Positions 8,740 to 18,267 of a stretch of 64,000 bases of DNA are shown here, one piece after another. Every line of letters starts with the position of its first letter. Positions within the stretch are counted from its first letter, which is position 1. Source of the DNA: Marivirga sericea (GTDB lineage Bacteria; Bacteroidota; Bacteroidia; Cytophagales; Cyclobacteriaceae); the NCBI RefSeq assembly GCF_900177665.1, contig NZ_FXAW01000002.1:186001-250000 (forward strand). Reading direction: 5' to 3'. The translations under genes were made by a program, and so were the position numbers. The notes under the pieces were generated by a model that was given only the letters and a program-made list of their open reading frames with translations, made no database searches and had not been told where the DNA came from.

Positions 8740-9090
8740 ATGAAAAGAAAAAATAACATACAATCTATTAAGCAGACGGGCAGTCTAATATTTGGGCTTG
8801 CCATGGCTATGTTATTGTTTTTTCAGCAGCCTTATGCCAATAAGAATCTTGATAAGGCTGAGAAAACCGAACAAAGTGATAAGGAAGAGCCGCAATCGGA
8901 ATACCGCATTATGGCTTATGATGTGCTATTGCCTGTTATGCAATTCAATCTGTTCCATTCATTTGACTTATTATTAGAAATACCTAATCCCCATAAAGAA
9001 GATTTCACACTCTTTGAAAGCGTTGAAAGAGCGTATCATAATTACTTTCAGACCTTATTTAGGCTTATTATTTCTCCTAATGCGCCCTAA
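8740..9090 (+). CDS. Small exported protein upstream of secDF; candidate secretion monitor
   Basis: 116 residues, no recognised family. A basic N-terminus (MKRKNNIQSIKQ) precedes a signal-type hydrophobic core (about 14-33, LIFGLAMAMLLFFQQPYA), then a charged segment and a C-terminus ending RLIISPNAP just before the stop. It has its own promoter and lies 135 nt ahead of the SecDF ATG with hairpins between. Small exported proteins with Pro-rich C-terminal ends next to sec genes (SecM, VemP) can be translation-arrest monitors; that role here is inference. It could equally be an unrelated small periplasmic protein. Confidence 0.6.
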   Translation: MKRKNNIQSIKQTGSLIFGLAMAMLLFFQQPYANKNLDKAEKTEQSDKEEPQSEYRIMAYDVLLPVMQFNLFHSFDLLLEIPNPHKEDFTLFESVERAYHNYFQTLFRLIISPNAP

Positions 9091-9193
9091 TATTAGGGTA
9101 TAATATCTTGAAGATGTGGGCTCCTCACATCATTAATAAACCAAATCAATTTATAATTAATCAAATCATGACATCTTGATTGTATCAATCAGG
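9085..9193 (+). promoter_or_regulatory. Structured spacer between small exported protein and secDF
   Basis: A perfect 14-nt palindrome CCCTAATATTAGGG (9085-9098) covers the stop codon. GATGTG/CACATC (9113-9118 with 9126-9131) can pair, but 9111-9117 is also perfectly complementary to 9171-9177, so the two pairings exclude each other. An 8-bp hairpin (9175-9182 with 9186-9193) lies 32 nt ahead of the SecDF ATG. None has a T-run. The combination resembles an alternative-structure leader, but AT-rich DNA makes chance pairing common. Confidence 0.35.
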
Positions 9194-9225
9194 GTTTTGT
9201 GAAATCAATTCAAATAATAATCAAA

Positions 9226-12222
9226 ATGAAGAACAAAGGATTTATAGTGTTTATGACAGCAGTAGTTACATTATTATGTATCTATTATTTGTCATTTACA
9301 TTCGTTTCGAATGGCATTAAAGAAGATGCTACTGCACAAGCTACCGATGAAGCTGGGAATATCGATTATACAAAAAGACAAAACTACTTAGATTCAGTAT
9401 ACAATGTGCCTGTTTATAACCTTTTAGGAGTTGAGTTCACCTACAAGGAAGTTCAGGATATGGAATTGAATTTAGGGCTAGATTTGCAAGGTGGTATGCA
9501 CGTGACTTTAGAGGTGTCTCCAGTAGATATCATTAAAGGACTTAGCGGCAACAATGAAGATGAAGCACTAATCACTGCTTTAGAAACTGCCAGAGAAAGA
9601 CAAAAAACGAGTCAAGGGACATTTGTCGATTTGTTTTATCAGGCATTTAAAGAGGCCAATCCTGATAAAAAATTAAGTGAATTTTTTGCTACTTCTGCCA
9701 ATAGAGATAGAATTAGTTTTCAAACAGATGATAGCGAAGTCTTAAGAATCATCCGCTCAGAAGTAGATGATGCGATCGATCGTTCTTTCAATATTTTGAG
9801 AACAAGGATTGACCGATTTGGTACTTCTCAGCCAAATATTCAAAAGCTAGAGAATACTGGCAGAATTCAAATTGAATTACCAGGTGTTGATAATCCTGAA
9901 AGAGTTAGAAAACTATTACAAGGTGTTGCCAAGTTGGAATTTTTACAAGTAGTGGAACTCAATGAGGTTTCTGACGCACTTACTGCGGCAAATCAACTGA
10001 TAGTAGCAGAGCAAAAAGCAAATCAGAAAAATGAATTAGGTTCTGGTGATTCAACTGAAACATCTGAAGAAGAAAGTGGAAATCTAGCTGACCTTTTACA
10101 AGATGAAGATGCAGATTCTACAGTTACTGAAGGACAAGCAGCTGATTCTGCAGATTCTAATTTAGACTCTCTGGAAAATGCTCAAAACGTATCCCCGCTT
10201 TTTAGTTTAACCAAAAGCCAACGTGATTTGGTTTACGAAGTCAAGGATACTGCTAAAATCAATGATATCGTTCAAAGAGAGGATATCCAAGCTTTATTCC
10301 CACGAAATACAAGACTTTTATGGGATGTAAAGCCTCGAAAATTGGATGATGGAACTGAGCTATTGGAGCTTTATGTAGTGAGAACCCAAAGAGGAAACCA
10401 AGCGCTATTAACAGGAGAGGTAGTGAATGATGCGAGACAAACATTTGATGATGTTGGTCAGCCAGCTGTTGATATGAGCATGGATCCAACTGGAGCGAGA
10501 AAGTGGGCTAAAATCACTAGAGAAAATATCAACAATCAAATAGCAATTGTGCTAGATAACTATGTGTATTCTGCCCCAGTTGTAAATCAAGAAATCCCTA
10601 ATGGTAAATCTGTTATATCAGGTAATTTCACCATGGAAGAAGCTAAAGATTTAGCTAATATTCTAAAAGCAGGTTCATTGCCAGCACCGACAAGAATTGT
10701 GGAAGAAGCGATCATTGGCCCAACTTTAGGGAAAGAAGCGAGAGCACAAGGTATAATCTCTATTGTAGCTGGTTTAGGAATGGTTTTAATCTTCATGATC
10801 GCTTATTATGCTAAGGGAGGTTTGATTGCAAACATTGCTTTGGTATTTAACATCTTCTTTATCTTAGGAATTTTAGCCCAATTAAATGCGGCACTAACCT
10901 TACCGGGTATTGCGGGTATTGTACTGACCATCGGTATGTCGATTGATGCCAACGTACTGATTTTTGAGCGTATTCGAGAAGAAATGAGAGCAGGCTCTCC
11001 TTTATTAAAGGCAATCACAGCGGGTTATTCAAAAGCGTACAGCTCTATTGTGGATGCTAACGTAACGACTTTCCTAACAGGAGCTATTTTATATTGGTTA
11101 GGTCAAGGTCCGGTAAAAGGTTTTGCAATTACGCTGATGATCGGTATCGCATGTTCATTTTTCTCTGCTGTATTCATTACAAGAGTACTTGTGAGCTGGT
11201 TGAGTAAGAAAGGTGACGAAAGTAAAATTTCATTTGCGACTCCATTTTCTAAAAACTTATTGAATAACATCTCTTTTAACTTTATGAGCAAAAGGAAAAT
11301 GGCTTATATCGGTTCAGGGATAGTGATTGTAATCGGTATTGTATTAATGGTGACTAAGGGATTGACCTTAGGTGTTGATTTCACTGGTGGTCGTTCGTAT
11401 GTAGTGAGATTTGCTGAACAAGTAGAAACTACTAGCCTTAAAGTAGCATTAGATGGTACATTAGAAGATGCTGGAACTGAAGTGAAAACTTACGGAGCTA
11501 ACAATATTTTAAAAGTGACTACTTCCTACTTGGTAAATGAAGAATCTACGGAAGCAGATAACACAGTGAAAACAAAGATTATTGAAGGGATTGCTTCAGC
11601 AACTGGAATGAGCTATGTGGAAACAGAAACGGCAATGGGGGATAATAACTTCACTATTAGTGGATCTTCTAAAGTAGGAGCAACTATTGCAGATGATATA
11701 AGGAATTCATCTCAAGAGTCTGTGATCTTTGCACTGATTGCAATCTTTATCTATATTTTAATCCGATTTAGAAGATGGCAGTTTGGTTTGGGTGCTGTAG
11801 TAGCCTTGTTCCATGATACATTATTTGTATTATCGGCTTTTGCCATTGCAAAGCTACTTGGATTCTCATTCGAGATTGATCAAGTATTTATAGCAGCTAT
11901 TTTGACTGTCATTGGTTATTCCATTAACGATACTGTGGTTGTATTTGATAGAATTAGAGAAACTTTGGGGATACAATCTAAGGCTTCTAATGAAGAAACT
12001 TTCAATACTGCAATCAATAATACCATCAGCAGAACATTGATGACTTCAATAACCACTTTATTGGTAATCTTGATTCTATTCATATTTGGTGGTGAAGTTT
12101 TAAGAGGCTTCTCTTTTGCTTTATTGGTGGGTATCTTAGTAGGTACTTATTCTTCTATCTTTATCGCAACGCCTGTAGTGCTGGATTTAGCGAAGAAAAA
12201 TAAGAAAGCAGTTGAGGCTTAA
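9226..12222 (+). CDS. secDF: Protein translocase SecDF (fused SecD-SecF)
   Basis: About 998 residues from ATG 9226 (MKNKGFIVFMTAVV); an in-frame GTG at 9199 is less likely. The SecD half has the N-terminal TM helix, GLDLQGGMHVTLEV, the large periplasmic P1 domain and TM block (IAGIVLTIGMSIDANVLIFE). The SecF half has GVDFTGGRSYVVRF and IGYSINDTVVVFDRIRETLG. It pulls secreted proteins across the membrane using proton motive force, together with SecYEG. The fused form is usual in Bacteroidota. P1 carries an acidic, low-complexity insert (about 270-325, many Glu/Asp/Ser) not typical of other bacteria. Confidence 0.97.
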   Translation: MKNKGFIVFMTAVVTLLCIYYLSFTFVSNGIKEDATAQATDEAGNIDYTKRQNYLDSVYNVPVYNLLGVEFTYKEVQDMELNLGLDLQGGMHVTLEVSPVDIIKGLSGNNEDEALITALETARERQKTSQGTFVDLFYQAFKEANPDKKLSEFFATSANRDRISFQTDDSEVLRIIRSEVDDAIDRSFNILRTRIDRFGTSQPNIQKLENTGRIQIELPGVDNPERVRKLLQGVAKLEFLQVVELNEVSDALTAANQLIVAEQKANQKNELGSGDSTETSEEESGNLADLLQDEDADSTVTEGQAADSADSNLDSLENAQNVSPLFSLTKSQRDLVYEVKDTAKINDIVQREDIQALFPRNTRLLWDVKPRKLDDGTELLELYVVRTQRGNQALLTGEVVNDARQTFDDVGQPAVDMSMDPTGARKWAKITRENINNQIAIVLDNYVYSAPVVNQEIPNGKSVISGNFTMEEAKDLANILKAGSLPAPTRIVEEAIIGPTLGKEARAQGIISIVAGLGMVLIFMIAYYAKGGLIANIALVFNIFFILGILAQLNAALTLPGIAGIVLTIGMSIDANVLIFERIREEMRAGSPLLKAITAGYSKAYSSIVDANVTTFLTGAILYWLGQGPVKGFAITLMIGIACSFFSAVFITRVLVSWLSKKGDESKISFATPFSKNLLNNISFNFMSKRKMAYIGSGIVIVIGIVLMVTKGLTLGVDFTGGRSYVVRFAEQVETTSLKVALDGTLEDAGTEVKTYGANNILKVTTSYLVNEESTEADNTVKTKIIEGIASATGMSYVETETAMGDNNFTISGSSKVGATIADDIRNSSQESVIFALIAIFIYILIRFRRWQFGLGAVVALFHDTLFVLSAFAIAKLLGFSFEIDQVFIAAILTVIGYSINDTVVVFDRIRETLGIQSKASNEETFNTAINNTISRTLMTSITTLLVILILFIFGGEVLRGFSFALLVGILVGTYSSIFIATPVVLDLAKKNKKAVEA

Positions 12223-12245
12223 TTAACTATTAATAATTTTTGAAT

Positions 12246-12281
12246 AACGGATTGGGCTATTGCTCAATCCGTTTTTTTTTG
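12246..12281. terminator. Rho-independent terminator after secDF
   Basis: A 12-bp stem (12246-12257 with 12262-12273, one wobble), loop TATT, followed by a run of T on the plus strand. The convergent gene stops inside it, so it may work on both strands. Confidence 0.9.
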
Positions 12282-12658
12282 GCTACTGATAATTCTACAT
12301 AAATAAGTATTCCAACTATTGCTATTTCCCCTATAAAGTAGATTAAACCCAAAAGCGTGAGTTCCTGCCTAAATAATGCAATTAGAATTGAAGTACAAAT
12401 GCAATATAGAAAGTTTGCTACTGCAATAGCTATAAGAAATGGCCTCCAATTGCGTTTTAAAAATAAATAACAGCTAAAAGAGTAGATACAAAATATCAAT
12501 GCAGTGATGGCCAATGGCCTCAAAATTTCTTTTGGCATTCCGAAATAGTGCTGAAAATTAGACAGTACCACTCCTAAAAGGAAAGCAGTAAAAAAGGCTC
12601 CGAGAGCATCAATAAGGAATAACTTTGGTGTGAATTGAAGTGTTTTTCGTAAAAGCAT
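12257..12658 (-). CDS. Four-helix membrane protein, unknown function
   Basis: 133 residues with four hydrophobic helices (about 12-32, 46-66, 73-93, 102-124) and a basic C-terminus (KKKRIEQ). No family recognised. Convergent with secDF; its stop codon lies within the secDF terminator stem. The 266 bases upstream, to the MFS gene, contain nothing I can identify. Confidence 0.65.
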   Translation of the reverse strand: MLLRKTLQFTPKLFLIDALGAFFTAFLLGVVLSNFQHYFGMPKEILRPLAITALIFCIYSFSCYLFLKRNWRPFLIAIAVANFLYCICTSILIALFRQELTLLGLIYFIGEIAIVGILIYVELSVAKKKRIEQ

Positions 12659-12924
12659 AAGACAGTAGTTAATTGTTAAGGTTGCATAATCGATTTCTCA
12701 ATTTAAGCCAGAATCATGCTTAAACTAGCAATGTGCATCGTCTAAAACGGAAACTGTAGAGGAAAGACGTATAATAGTCTTGTCTTGTTTAAATTTCACA
12801 GGGCTCCATACTGTATTATTGCTGGAGAATAGCAGATTTTGAAGGGGTGTTCATTTGCTAAGCTTTTAAAAAAGGGAGAGCCTCACTAAGAAATAATTGC
12901 TAACTTGATCCAAAACAATGTATA

Positions 12925-14469
12925 ATGGCCAAAGAGCATCATTATGGACTAAGCAGTAGTACGGGGAAATGGACATTAGGCGCTTGCATCATTGCCAGCT
13001 CCATGGCATTTATCGATACCTCGGCACTTAATGTGGTGCTCCCTTCACTTCAAGAGGATTTGAATGCTACTGGCACTGATTTATTCTGGGTATTGAATAG
13101 TTACCTCGTGATGCTATCGTCACTCATTATTGTGGGGGGAAGTTTAGGAGATAAGTTGGGTCGAGTAAAGATATTTCAATGGGGTATTATTCTTTTTACA
13201 GTATCATCAATATTGTGTGGAATCTCTACCTCTATTGATCAACTTATTTGGTTTAGGATATTGCAAGGTACTGGTGGAGCTTTTATGATTCCGGGCAGCT
13301 TGGCTATTATCTCTGCCACATTTTCTGATCAGGAAAAGGGCAAAGCAATTGGTACTTGGTCAGCAGCCACTGTTTTAGTTACCATGGGAGGACCCATTTT
13401 AGGAGGGGCATTGGCGGATATAGGGCTTTGGCGCTTGATATTTTTTATAAATGTCCCACTTGGCGTTATTTGCGCTATCGTTTTATATCTCAAGGTGCCC
13501 GAAAGTAAAGCACCAGAAAACAAACATCGAATCGATTGGAAAGGAGCCTTTTTCTTGGCTTTTAGCTTGGCAACCTTCACATTTGGATTTCTCAATATAC
13601 CTGAACTAGGGATTTCAGATGTGAAGTCATTCATTCCACTAATAATTGGTGTTATTTCATTCCTGTTATTTCTCTACGTAGAAAAAAGAGTGAATGCTCC
13701 CATGATGCCGCTGGGAATCTTCAAAAATATGACTTTCTCTGGAGTGAATCTTCTTACCTTCTTTTTGTATGCAGGACTTAGTGCCGTTATGCTTTTTCTA
13801 TCCCTAAATATGATTCAGATACAAGGCTACACTCAAATGCAAGCTGGCTTGACATTTTTACCTTTTACCATTTTAATGGCATTGATTGCAAGAAGGGTAG
13901 GTTCACTATCAGATAAATGGGGAGCCCGGAATTTTTTGATTGGTGGCCCCATCGTAACTGCAGTTGGCTTTTTGGCGTTGGGTCTTGTAGGAAAAACCTC
14001 TGGCATTGAGGAGTTCTGGGGCACTTTTTTTCCTGGTATATTGCTGTTTGGCTTAGGGATGTCTTTAACAGTTGTTCCCCTGACTTCCACCGTCATGCAG
14101 TCCATCGGCAATGACCGGGCTGGAATTGCTTCTGGTGTTAATAATAGTATTACTAGAATTTCAGGAACCTTTATTAATGCGGTTTTGGGTGCAGGAGCCG
14201 TCTACTTTTTTAGTTTGTTGGTAAGCAATGAGATAGAAACTCTTCAAGTTTCAAAGCAAATAGCCAATAGTATTATTGAAGAATCTATAAATTTTGGAGA
14301 AGCTAAAGTTCCTTCTGATGTAGCATCAAATAACATTGGAGCAGTAGAGCAAATCTACACTAGCAGCTTCATTACTGCTTACAGATGGGTATGCTATATT
14401 TCGGCAGTTATGGCATTTCTTGCCTCAGGGTTTGCTTTTTTCATGGTAAAAGAACCTTCAAAGAAGTAA
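12925..14469 (+). CDS. MFS drug/H+ antiporter, 14-TM DHA2 family
   Basis: 514 residues, the length of EmrB/QacA-type exporters. Motif AFIDTSALNVVLPSL (residues 29-43) and motif A GGSLGDKLGR (71-80) are intact; the motif C-like GPILGGALAD follows. Fourteen hydrophobic helices can be counted. Probably exports a toxic organic compound in exchange for protons; the substrate is not evident. Stands alone, with no adaptor or outer-membrane factor next to it. Confidence 0.93.
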   Translation: MAKEHHYGLSSSTGKWTLGACIIASSMAFIDTSALNVVLPSLQEDLNATGTDLFWVLNSYLVMLSSLIIVGGSLGDKLGRVKIFQWGIILFTVSSILCGISTSIDQLIWFRILQGTGGAFMIPGSLAIISATFSDQEKGKAIGTWSAATVLVTMGGPILGGALADIGLWRLIFFINVPLGVICAIVLYLKVPESKAPENKHRIDWKGAFFLAFSLATFTFGFLNIPELGISDVKSFIPLIIGVISFLLFLYVEKRVNAPMMPLGIFKNMTFSGVNLLTFFLYAGLSAVMLFLSLNMIQIQGYTQMQAGLTFLPFTILMALIARRVGSLSDKWGARNFLIGGPIVTAVGFLALGLVGKTSGIEEFWGTFFPGILLFGLGMSLTVVPLTSTVMQSIGNDRAGIASGVNNSITRISGTFINAVLGAGAVYFFSLLVSNEIETLQVSKQIANSIIEESINFGEAKVPSDVASNNIGAVEQIYTSSFITAYRWVCYISAVMAFLASGFAFFMVKEPSKK

Positions 14470-14551
14470 GTTTTTGTTTTGTGAAACAGATATTACTATC
14501 AGTAGCGAGTGAAAGGGAACTCATTTAACTGTTATGCTGCTTTTTATTTTC

Positions 14552-15082
14552 TTAGTAAATAGCGGGCCAAAGCGTATATTTTTTCTGATTTACTTCAAAA
14601 GGGAAATCCTCTGTACTGATAACAATTGAACTAATCGTAAACTCTTGATTATCCTCTGTTTTAATTTTGATGTAAGAGTAATTCGACCAAGGGGTCAGTA
14701 TTCTGAATTTACCATCTTCATTTCGTTTTTTGGAGAGGGCTAAATGCTCGGTGAATTCTAGTGATTCTAAATTATATTGATATGTTTGGTCTTGATCAAT
14801 AGTGATTTTTCCAGCCTCATCATCTATAAATACCCTTAAGTCTTTGCTGTTCCAATAGTGTGAAATATGAATAATCAAGGTAGGGAGACATCCTAAAACG
14901 ACAAACATACCTATATTAAAAAGCGGCCCTACTATGAAAGATTCCTCCCAGCTGTAGCCCTTAAGATAATAGGCAATGGGAATAGAGATGAGCATAAAAA
15001 TAGGCATCAGAAACAGGTTCCTCTTTAAATATTTCAGGGAGTGAAGGATTTGGGCTGTATTGCTTTGGTATGATTTGCTCAA
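14552..15082 (-). CDS. Two-helix membrane protein with PH-like C-terminal domain
   Basis: 176 residues. Two TM helices (about 22-42 and 52-72) are followed by a beta-rich cytoplasmic domain (FIDDEAGKITIDQDQTYQYN ... PWSNYSYIKIKTEDNQEF), resembling the YcxB-like arrangement of two helices and a PH fold. Function unknown; no operon partner. Confidence 0.6.
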   Translation of the reverse strand: MSKSYQSNTAQILHSLKYLKRNLFLMPIFMLISIPIAYYLKGYSWEESFIVGPLFNIGMFVVLGCLPTLIIHISHYWNSKDLRVFIDDEAGKITIDQDQTYQYNLESLEFTEHLALSKKRNEDGKFRILTPWSNYSYIKIKTEDNQEFTISSIVISTEDFPFEVNQKKYTLWPAIY

Positions 15083-15221
15083 TTCATCGGTGATTAGACA
15101 GCAGGAATTAGATTGAAGTGCAAATGTAAGTCTGCTAAGTCAAAATAAAATTTAAAAATGACGGCTTTTGGTACTACTTACGAGAATTCTTATTGTTTAG
15201 ATCATTGCAGACTTTAAGGGC

Positions 15222-16706
15222 CTAATAACTCAAAATAGTTAAGAACATCATGCCGATCAATGCTAAGAGAACATAAAGTGGCCACATGAATTTCAGGAAT
15301 TTTTCATAGCCAATTTTTACCATCCCCAATGAAGCTAAAACCAACCCTGTTGGACTCACGCTATTGAATAAACCGTTTCCTAATTGATAGGCATTCACAA
15401 TTACTTCTCTTCCGATATTTACATTATCGGCCAGTGGAGAAAGTATAGGCATGGTTAAAACTGCCATTCCTGAGCTAGAAGGTATGAAAAAGGTCAAGCC
15501 TTGATAAATAAAGAAAAGTACATTGATAAAAAGTCCTTTATGCATTCCTGTGGTAAATTCACTGGCATAGAATAAAATACTATCACTGATTAGGCCATCA
15601 TTCATTAAAATTGTAATTCCTCTTGCTAAGCCGATGATAAAAGCTACTCCAAGTAGATCGCCAGCACCTTGCATGAAAGATTGAATAAAATCAGTTTCTT
15701 TCATTTTACCTATAAAGCCGATTACAATGGCCCCCGCAAAGAATACTGCCGTCATTTCTACAAACCACCAATCCCATTGAGAAACGCCCATTATCATCAC
15801 CACAAAACATGTGGTGAAAATCAATAAAATAATACGCAAGCGTCCAGTCAAAGTCACATGTGAATCTGAAGTAGCCTGCTTTAGATAATTTAAAGATTGA
15901 GTTACTGAATGATCCGTTAACGATTTCCCAGGATTTCTTTTGACCTTACGAGCATAAATCAGGATATACGCAATGGTAACTACCATACAAACTACAAAAA
16001 TCAGTATTCGACCGTCTAATCCACTAGTCCAGCTTATACCTGCTGCGTCAGAAGCAATGATGGTGGCAAAAGGATTTACCGTGCTGCACATTACACCTAT
16101 GGCAGAGCCCAGAAAAATACTAGCTAACCCTACCATGGAATCATAACCTGCTGCCAGAAAGATGGGAATTAGAATGGGGTAGAAAGCGAGGGTTTCCTCT
16201 GCTAGGCCAAATGTGGTACCACCTAAGGAAATGAGTAGAGTGGTAAAAATGATCAATAAAAATTCTTTGCCTTTTAGTGCCTTCGATAACCAAGCCATTC
16301 CGGCATTGAAAGCACCAGTTGTATTCATGATGCCGATCATACCTCCAATTATCAGTACCAGGAAGATAATATCTGCTGCTTCTATTATTCCTTTGATGGG
16401 TGCTGTTAAGAAGTCAAAGAATCCTTGCGGTTTAGGTTCTAATTGTTGGTAAGTGTTGGGTATGCTAATGGGTTTGTAGATGGCCCCGCTGGTAAATTTT
16501 TCAAGTGGAATTTTAATATCTAATTGAGAGAGGCTTTCCTGCTTGGCCGGCAAGGTATAACTGGAATCCTGAGCTTGTATATCGAATGATTCTGTTGATT
16601 CAGTATAACTTAAGCTATTGTAGCTTCCAGCAGGGATTAGCCAAGTTAATAATGTGACAAAACCAGCAATGATTAAAAGAATGGTTTGAGCAGCAGGAAA
16701 TTTCAT
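15222..16706 (-). CDS. YfcC-family (C4-dicarboxylate/basic amino-acid carrier-like) transporter
   Basis: 494 residues with about 12 TM helices. The opening AGFVTLLTWLIPAGSY and later GGTTFGLAEETLAFYPILIP, GSAIGVMCSTVNPFATIIAS and NVLFFIYQGLTFFIPSSSGM are the signature blocks of the YfcC/DcuC superfamily. A periplasmic loop at about 30-85 is typical. The substrate in this family ranges over short peptides, basic amino acids and dicarboxylates, so none is assigned. Monocistronic. Confidence 0.88.
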   Translation of the reverse strand: MKFPAAQTILLIIAGFVTLLTWLIPAGSYNSLSYTESTESFDIQAQDSSYTLPAKQESLSQLDIKIPLEKFTSGAIYKPISIPNTYQQLEPKPQGFFDFLTAPIKGIIEAADIIFLVLIIGGMIGIMNTTGAFNAGMAWLSKALKGKEFLLIIFTTLLISLGGTTFGLAEETLAFYPILIPIFLAAGYDSMVGLASIFLGSAIGVMCSTVNPFATIIASDAAGISWTSGLDGRILIFVVCMVVTIAYILIYARKVKRNPGKSLTDHSVTQSLNYLKQATSDSHVTLTGRLRIILLIFTTCFVVMIMGVSQWDWWFVEMTAVFFAGAIVIGFIGKMKETDFIQSFMQGAGDLLGVAFIIGLARGITILMNDGLISDSILFYASEFTTGMHKGLFINVLFFIYQGLTFFIPSSSGMAVLTMPILSPLADNVNIGREVIVNAYQLGNGLFNSVSPTGLVLASLGMVKIGYEKFLKFMWPLYVLLALIGMMFLTILSY

Positions 16707-16804
16707 ACAGCTATCAAGTTTTTAATTCTGGTAAATATAAGAGTTTATATACTATTGTTTAAAAGAAGTTGCTTAGTTCCAATAATTATGCATATATTTT
16801 TAGT

Positions 16805-17569
16805 ATGAATGCTCAACTTTTCTTATTTCGATCCCGAGTTTTATTAATTTCCACCATTTTCTTAATTGCAAGCTGCGACAAAGGAGGAGAAGATCCAAGA
16901 CCCCTGTCCTGTCCAGAATCAGATGCACTAAATTTCACTGAAAGTGATGGATTAGTAATCGTAGAATTTGAGGCAGTGCCAGACAGGTCTGCGATTGGAG
17001 ATTGGGATTTCAGGAATGATTTTGCCGCATATGAAGGAGAGGGATTTCTTTACTGGGCAGGAGAGGATCATTTTTCTCAGCCGGGTAACTCTACTCTAGG
17101 ATATGAGATAGAAATTTCCAATCCTGGGACCTATCGTTTCATTTACAGCGGATATATTGCCCTCGGGGAAAGTACAACTGAATCAAACGACCTCTGGCTT
17201 CGGTTCGCAGATGCGTCTGATTTTTATGGATTTAGAGAAAATGATGATTCTTACGTTTATCCAAAGGGCACAGATAAGTCCCCAAACCCTGAAGGTGCAA
17301 GTAGAGACGGTTGGTTAAAAGTCTATATGAATCAATTGAACGAATGGACTTATACAGCTAAAACGAGTGACAACGATGCGCATGATATTTATGTTGAATT
17401 TGACAATCCAGGCACTTATCTGATGGAAATTTCTGGAAGGTCAGAAGGTTTTGCAATAGATCGTGCGGTGATTTATAAAGAGGAGGGCAATTTCGCAGAT
17501 TTAGGGAATAGAGCGAAAAGAAAAGAGGCTTTTGAAGTGCTAGATGGTAGTGATGCAACTTGTCCTTAA
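16805..17569 (+). CDS. Secreted lipoprotein, unknown function
   Basis: 254 residues from ATG 16805 (MNAQLFLFRSR). A lipobox LIASC with acidic residues following (CDKGGEDP) fits a Bacteroidota surface-export signal. The body is rich in Trp, Tyr, Asp and Gly with sandwich-like strands (YEIEISNPGTYRFIYSGYIA; YVEFDNPGTYLMEISGRSEG): two NPGTY motifs suggest a carbohydrate-binding-module-like jelly roll. No catalytic motif seen. Confidence 0.7.
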   Translation: MNAQLFLFRSRVLLISTIFLIASCDKGGEDPRPLSCPESDALNFTESDGLVIVEFEAVPDRSAIGDWDFRNDFAAYEGEGFLYWAGEDHFSQPGNSTLGYEIEISNPGTYRFIYSGYIALGESTTESNDLWLRFADASDFYGFRENDDSYVYPKGTDKSPNPEGASRDGWLKVYMNQLNEWTYTAKTSDNDAHDIYVEFDNPGTYLMEISGRSEGFAIDRAVIYKEEGNFADLGNRAKRKEAFEVLDGSDATCP

Positions 17570-17728
17570 GTAAAGCGATAAACTACCTATTTCATAGCTT
17601 AAGGGGTTGTAAAATTTAACTAATCAAAAGAGGGGTTTGAGTATGTTTAAATCTAACTTAGTGTTGTTTTTAGCGAATTGATCCAGTTAATTTGATTGAT
17701 GAGTAAGGTTCAAAAGAGGAAAGAAGTA

Positions 17729-17768
17729 GCTTGATTTCATTTTCTCGATGGAGCAAATGAAATCAAGC
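17729..17768. other. Perfect 14-bp stem-loop between convergent genes
   Basis: GCTTGATTTCATTT (17729-17742) pairs perfectly with 17755-17768 across a 12-nt loop. Neither side has a clear T-run directly after it. It sits between the 3' ends of the lipoprotein gene and the DUF1801 gene, so a weak bidirectional terminator or a stabilising 3' structure is possible. Confidence 0.5.
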
Positions 17769-17835
17769 AACATCAAGCTTTTTCTCATTGTAGTTTTGGA
17801 AAGTGCTGGAAGAAAACCGTGTATTTTATACTAGG

Positions 17836-18264
17836 TCAAAGGCCCAGAGTCATCAAGTCTTTAACCTTATGATAGATTAGCGCTGTTTTGATGCATTCTT
17901 TTAATTCTACAACTGGAATGTCTTGCTTCATGTCAAACACTACTGCACGGTTTCCTTCAAAATTAAATTTATCTTCAAATACTATCCTAAAGGTCTCAAC
18001 TAAGCGACTTGAACATTGGAAGTAAATAGCATATTGATGAGGTGCTTTCTTTTTCCAATCCATTCGCAGCGTACTTCCATTTTTATTCACAAAACTTGGC
18101 TCATTCCATTTCAGCGTTTCTTCCAGCTGATCAACGCCTTCTGTTTCTTCAGCTGTCTCAATCACTAACTTTCGCAAAAATTGCATCTTGCCACGCACAG
18201 CATCTGGATAGTTGTTAAAGACCTGATCTACTTGTGGGTTTCTTTTTAGCAGCAATTTTCCCAT
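17836..18264 (-). CDS. DUF1801-family protein
   Basis: 142 residues. Features of the DUF1801 (YdhG-like) fold: LEETLKWNEPSFVNKNGSTL, the WKKKAPHQYAIYFQ strand and the C-terminal alpha helix. The biochemical role of this family is unknown. Third gene of a three-gene operon with a YafY-type regulator and a GyrI-like protein; 3 nt separates it from the preceding stop. Confidence 0.85.
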   Translation of the reverse strand: MGKLLLKRNPQVDQVFNNYPDAVRGKMQFLRKLVIETAEETEGVDQLEETLKWNEPSFVNKNGSTLRMDWKKKAPHQYAIYFQCSSRLVETFRIVFEDKFNFEGNRAVVFDMKQDIPVVELKECIKTALIYHKVKDLMTLGL

Positions 18265-18267
18265 TTC

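Noticed and set aside
9199-9225. GTG at 9199 as start of SecDF
   Set aside because: The nine extra residues add nothing typical of SecD, and ATG 9226 starts just before the first TM helix.
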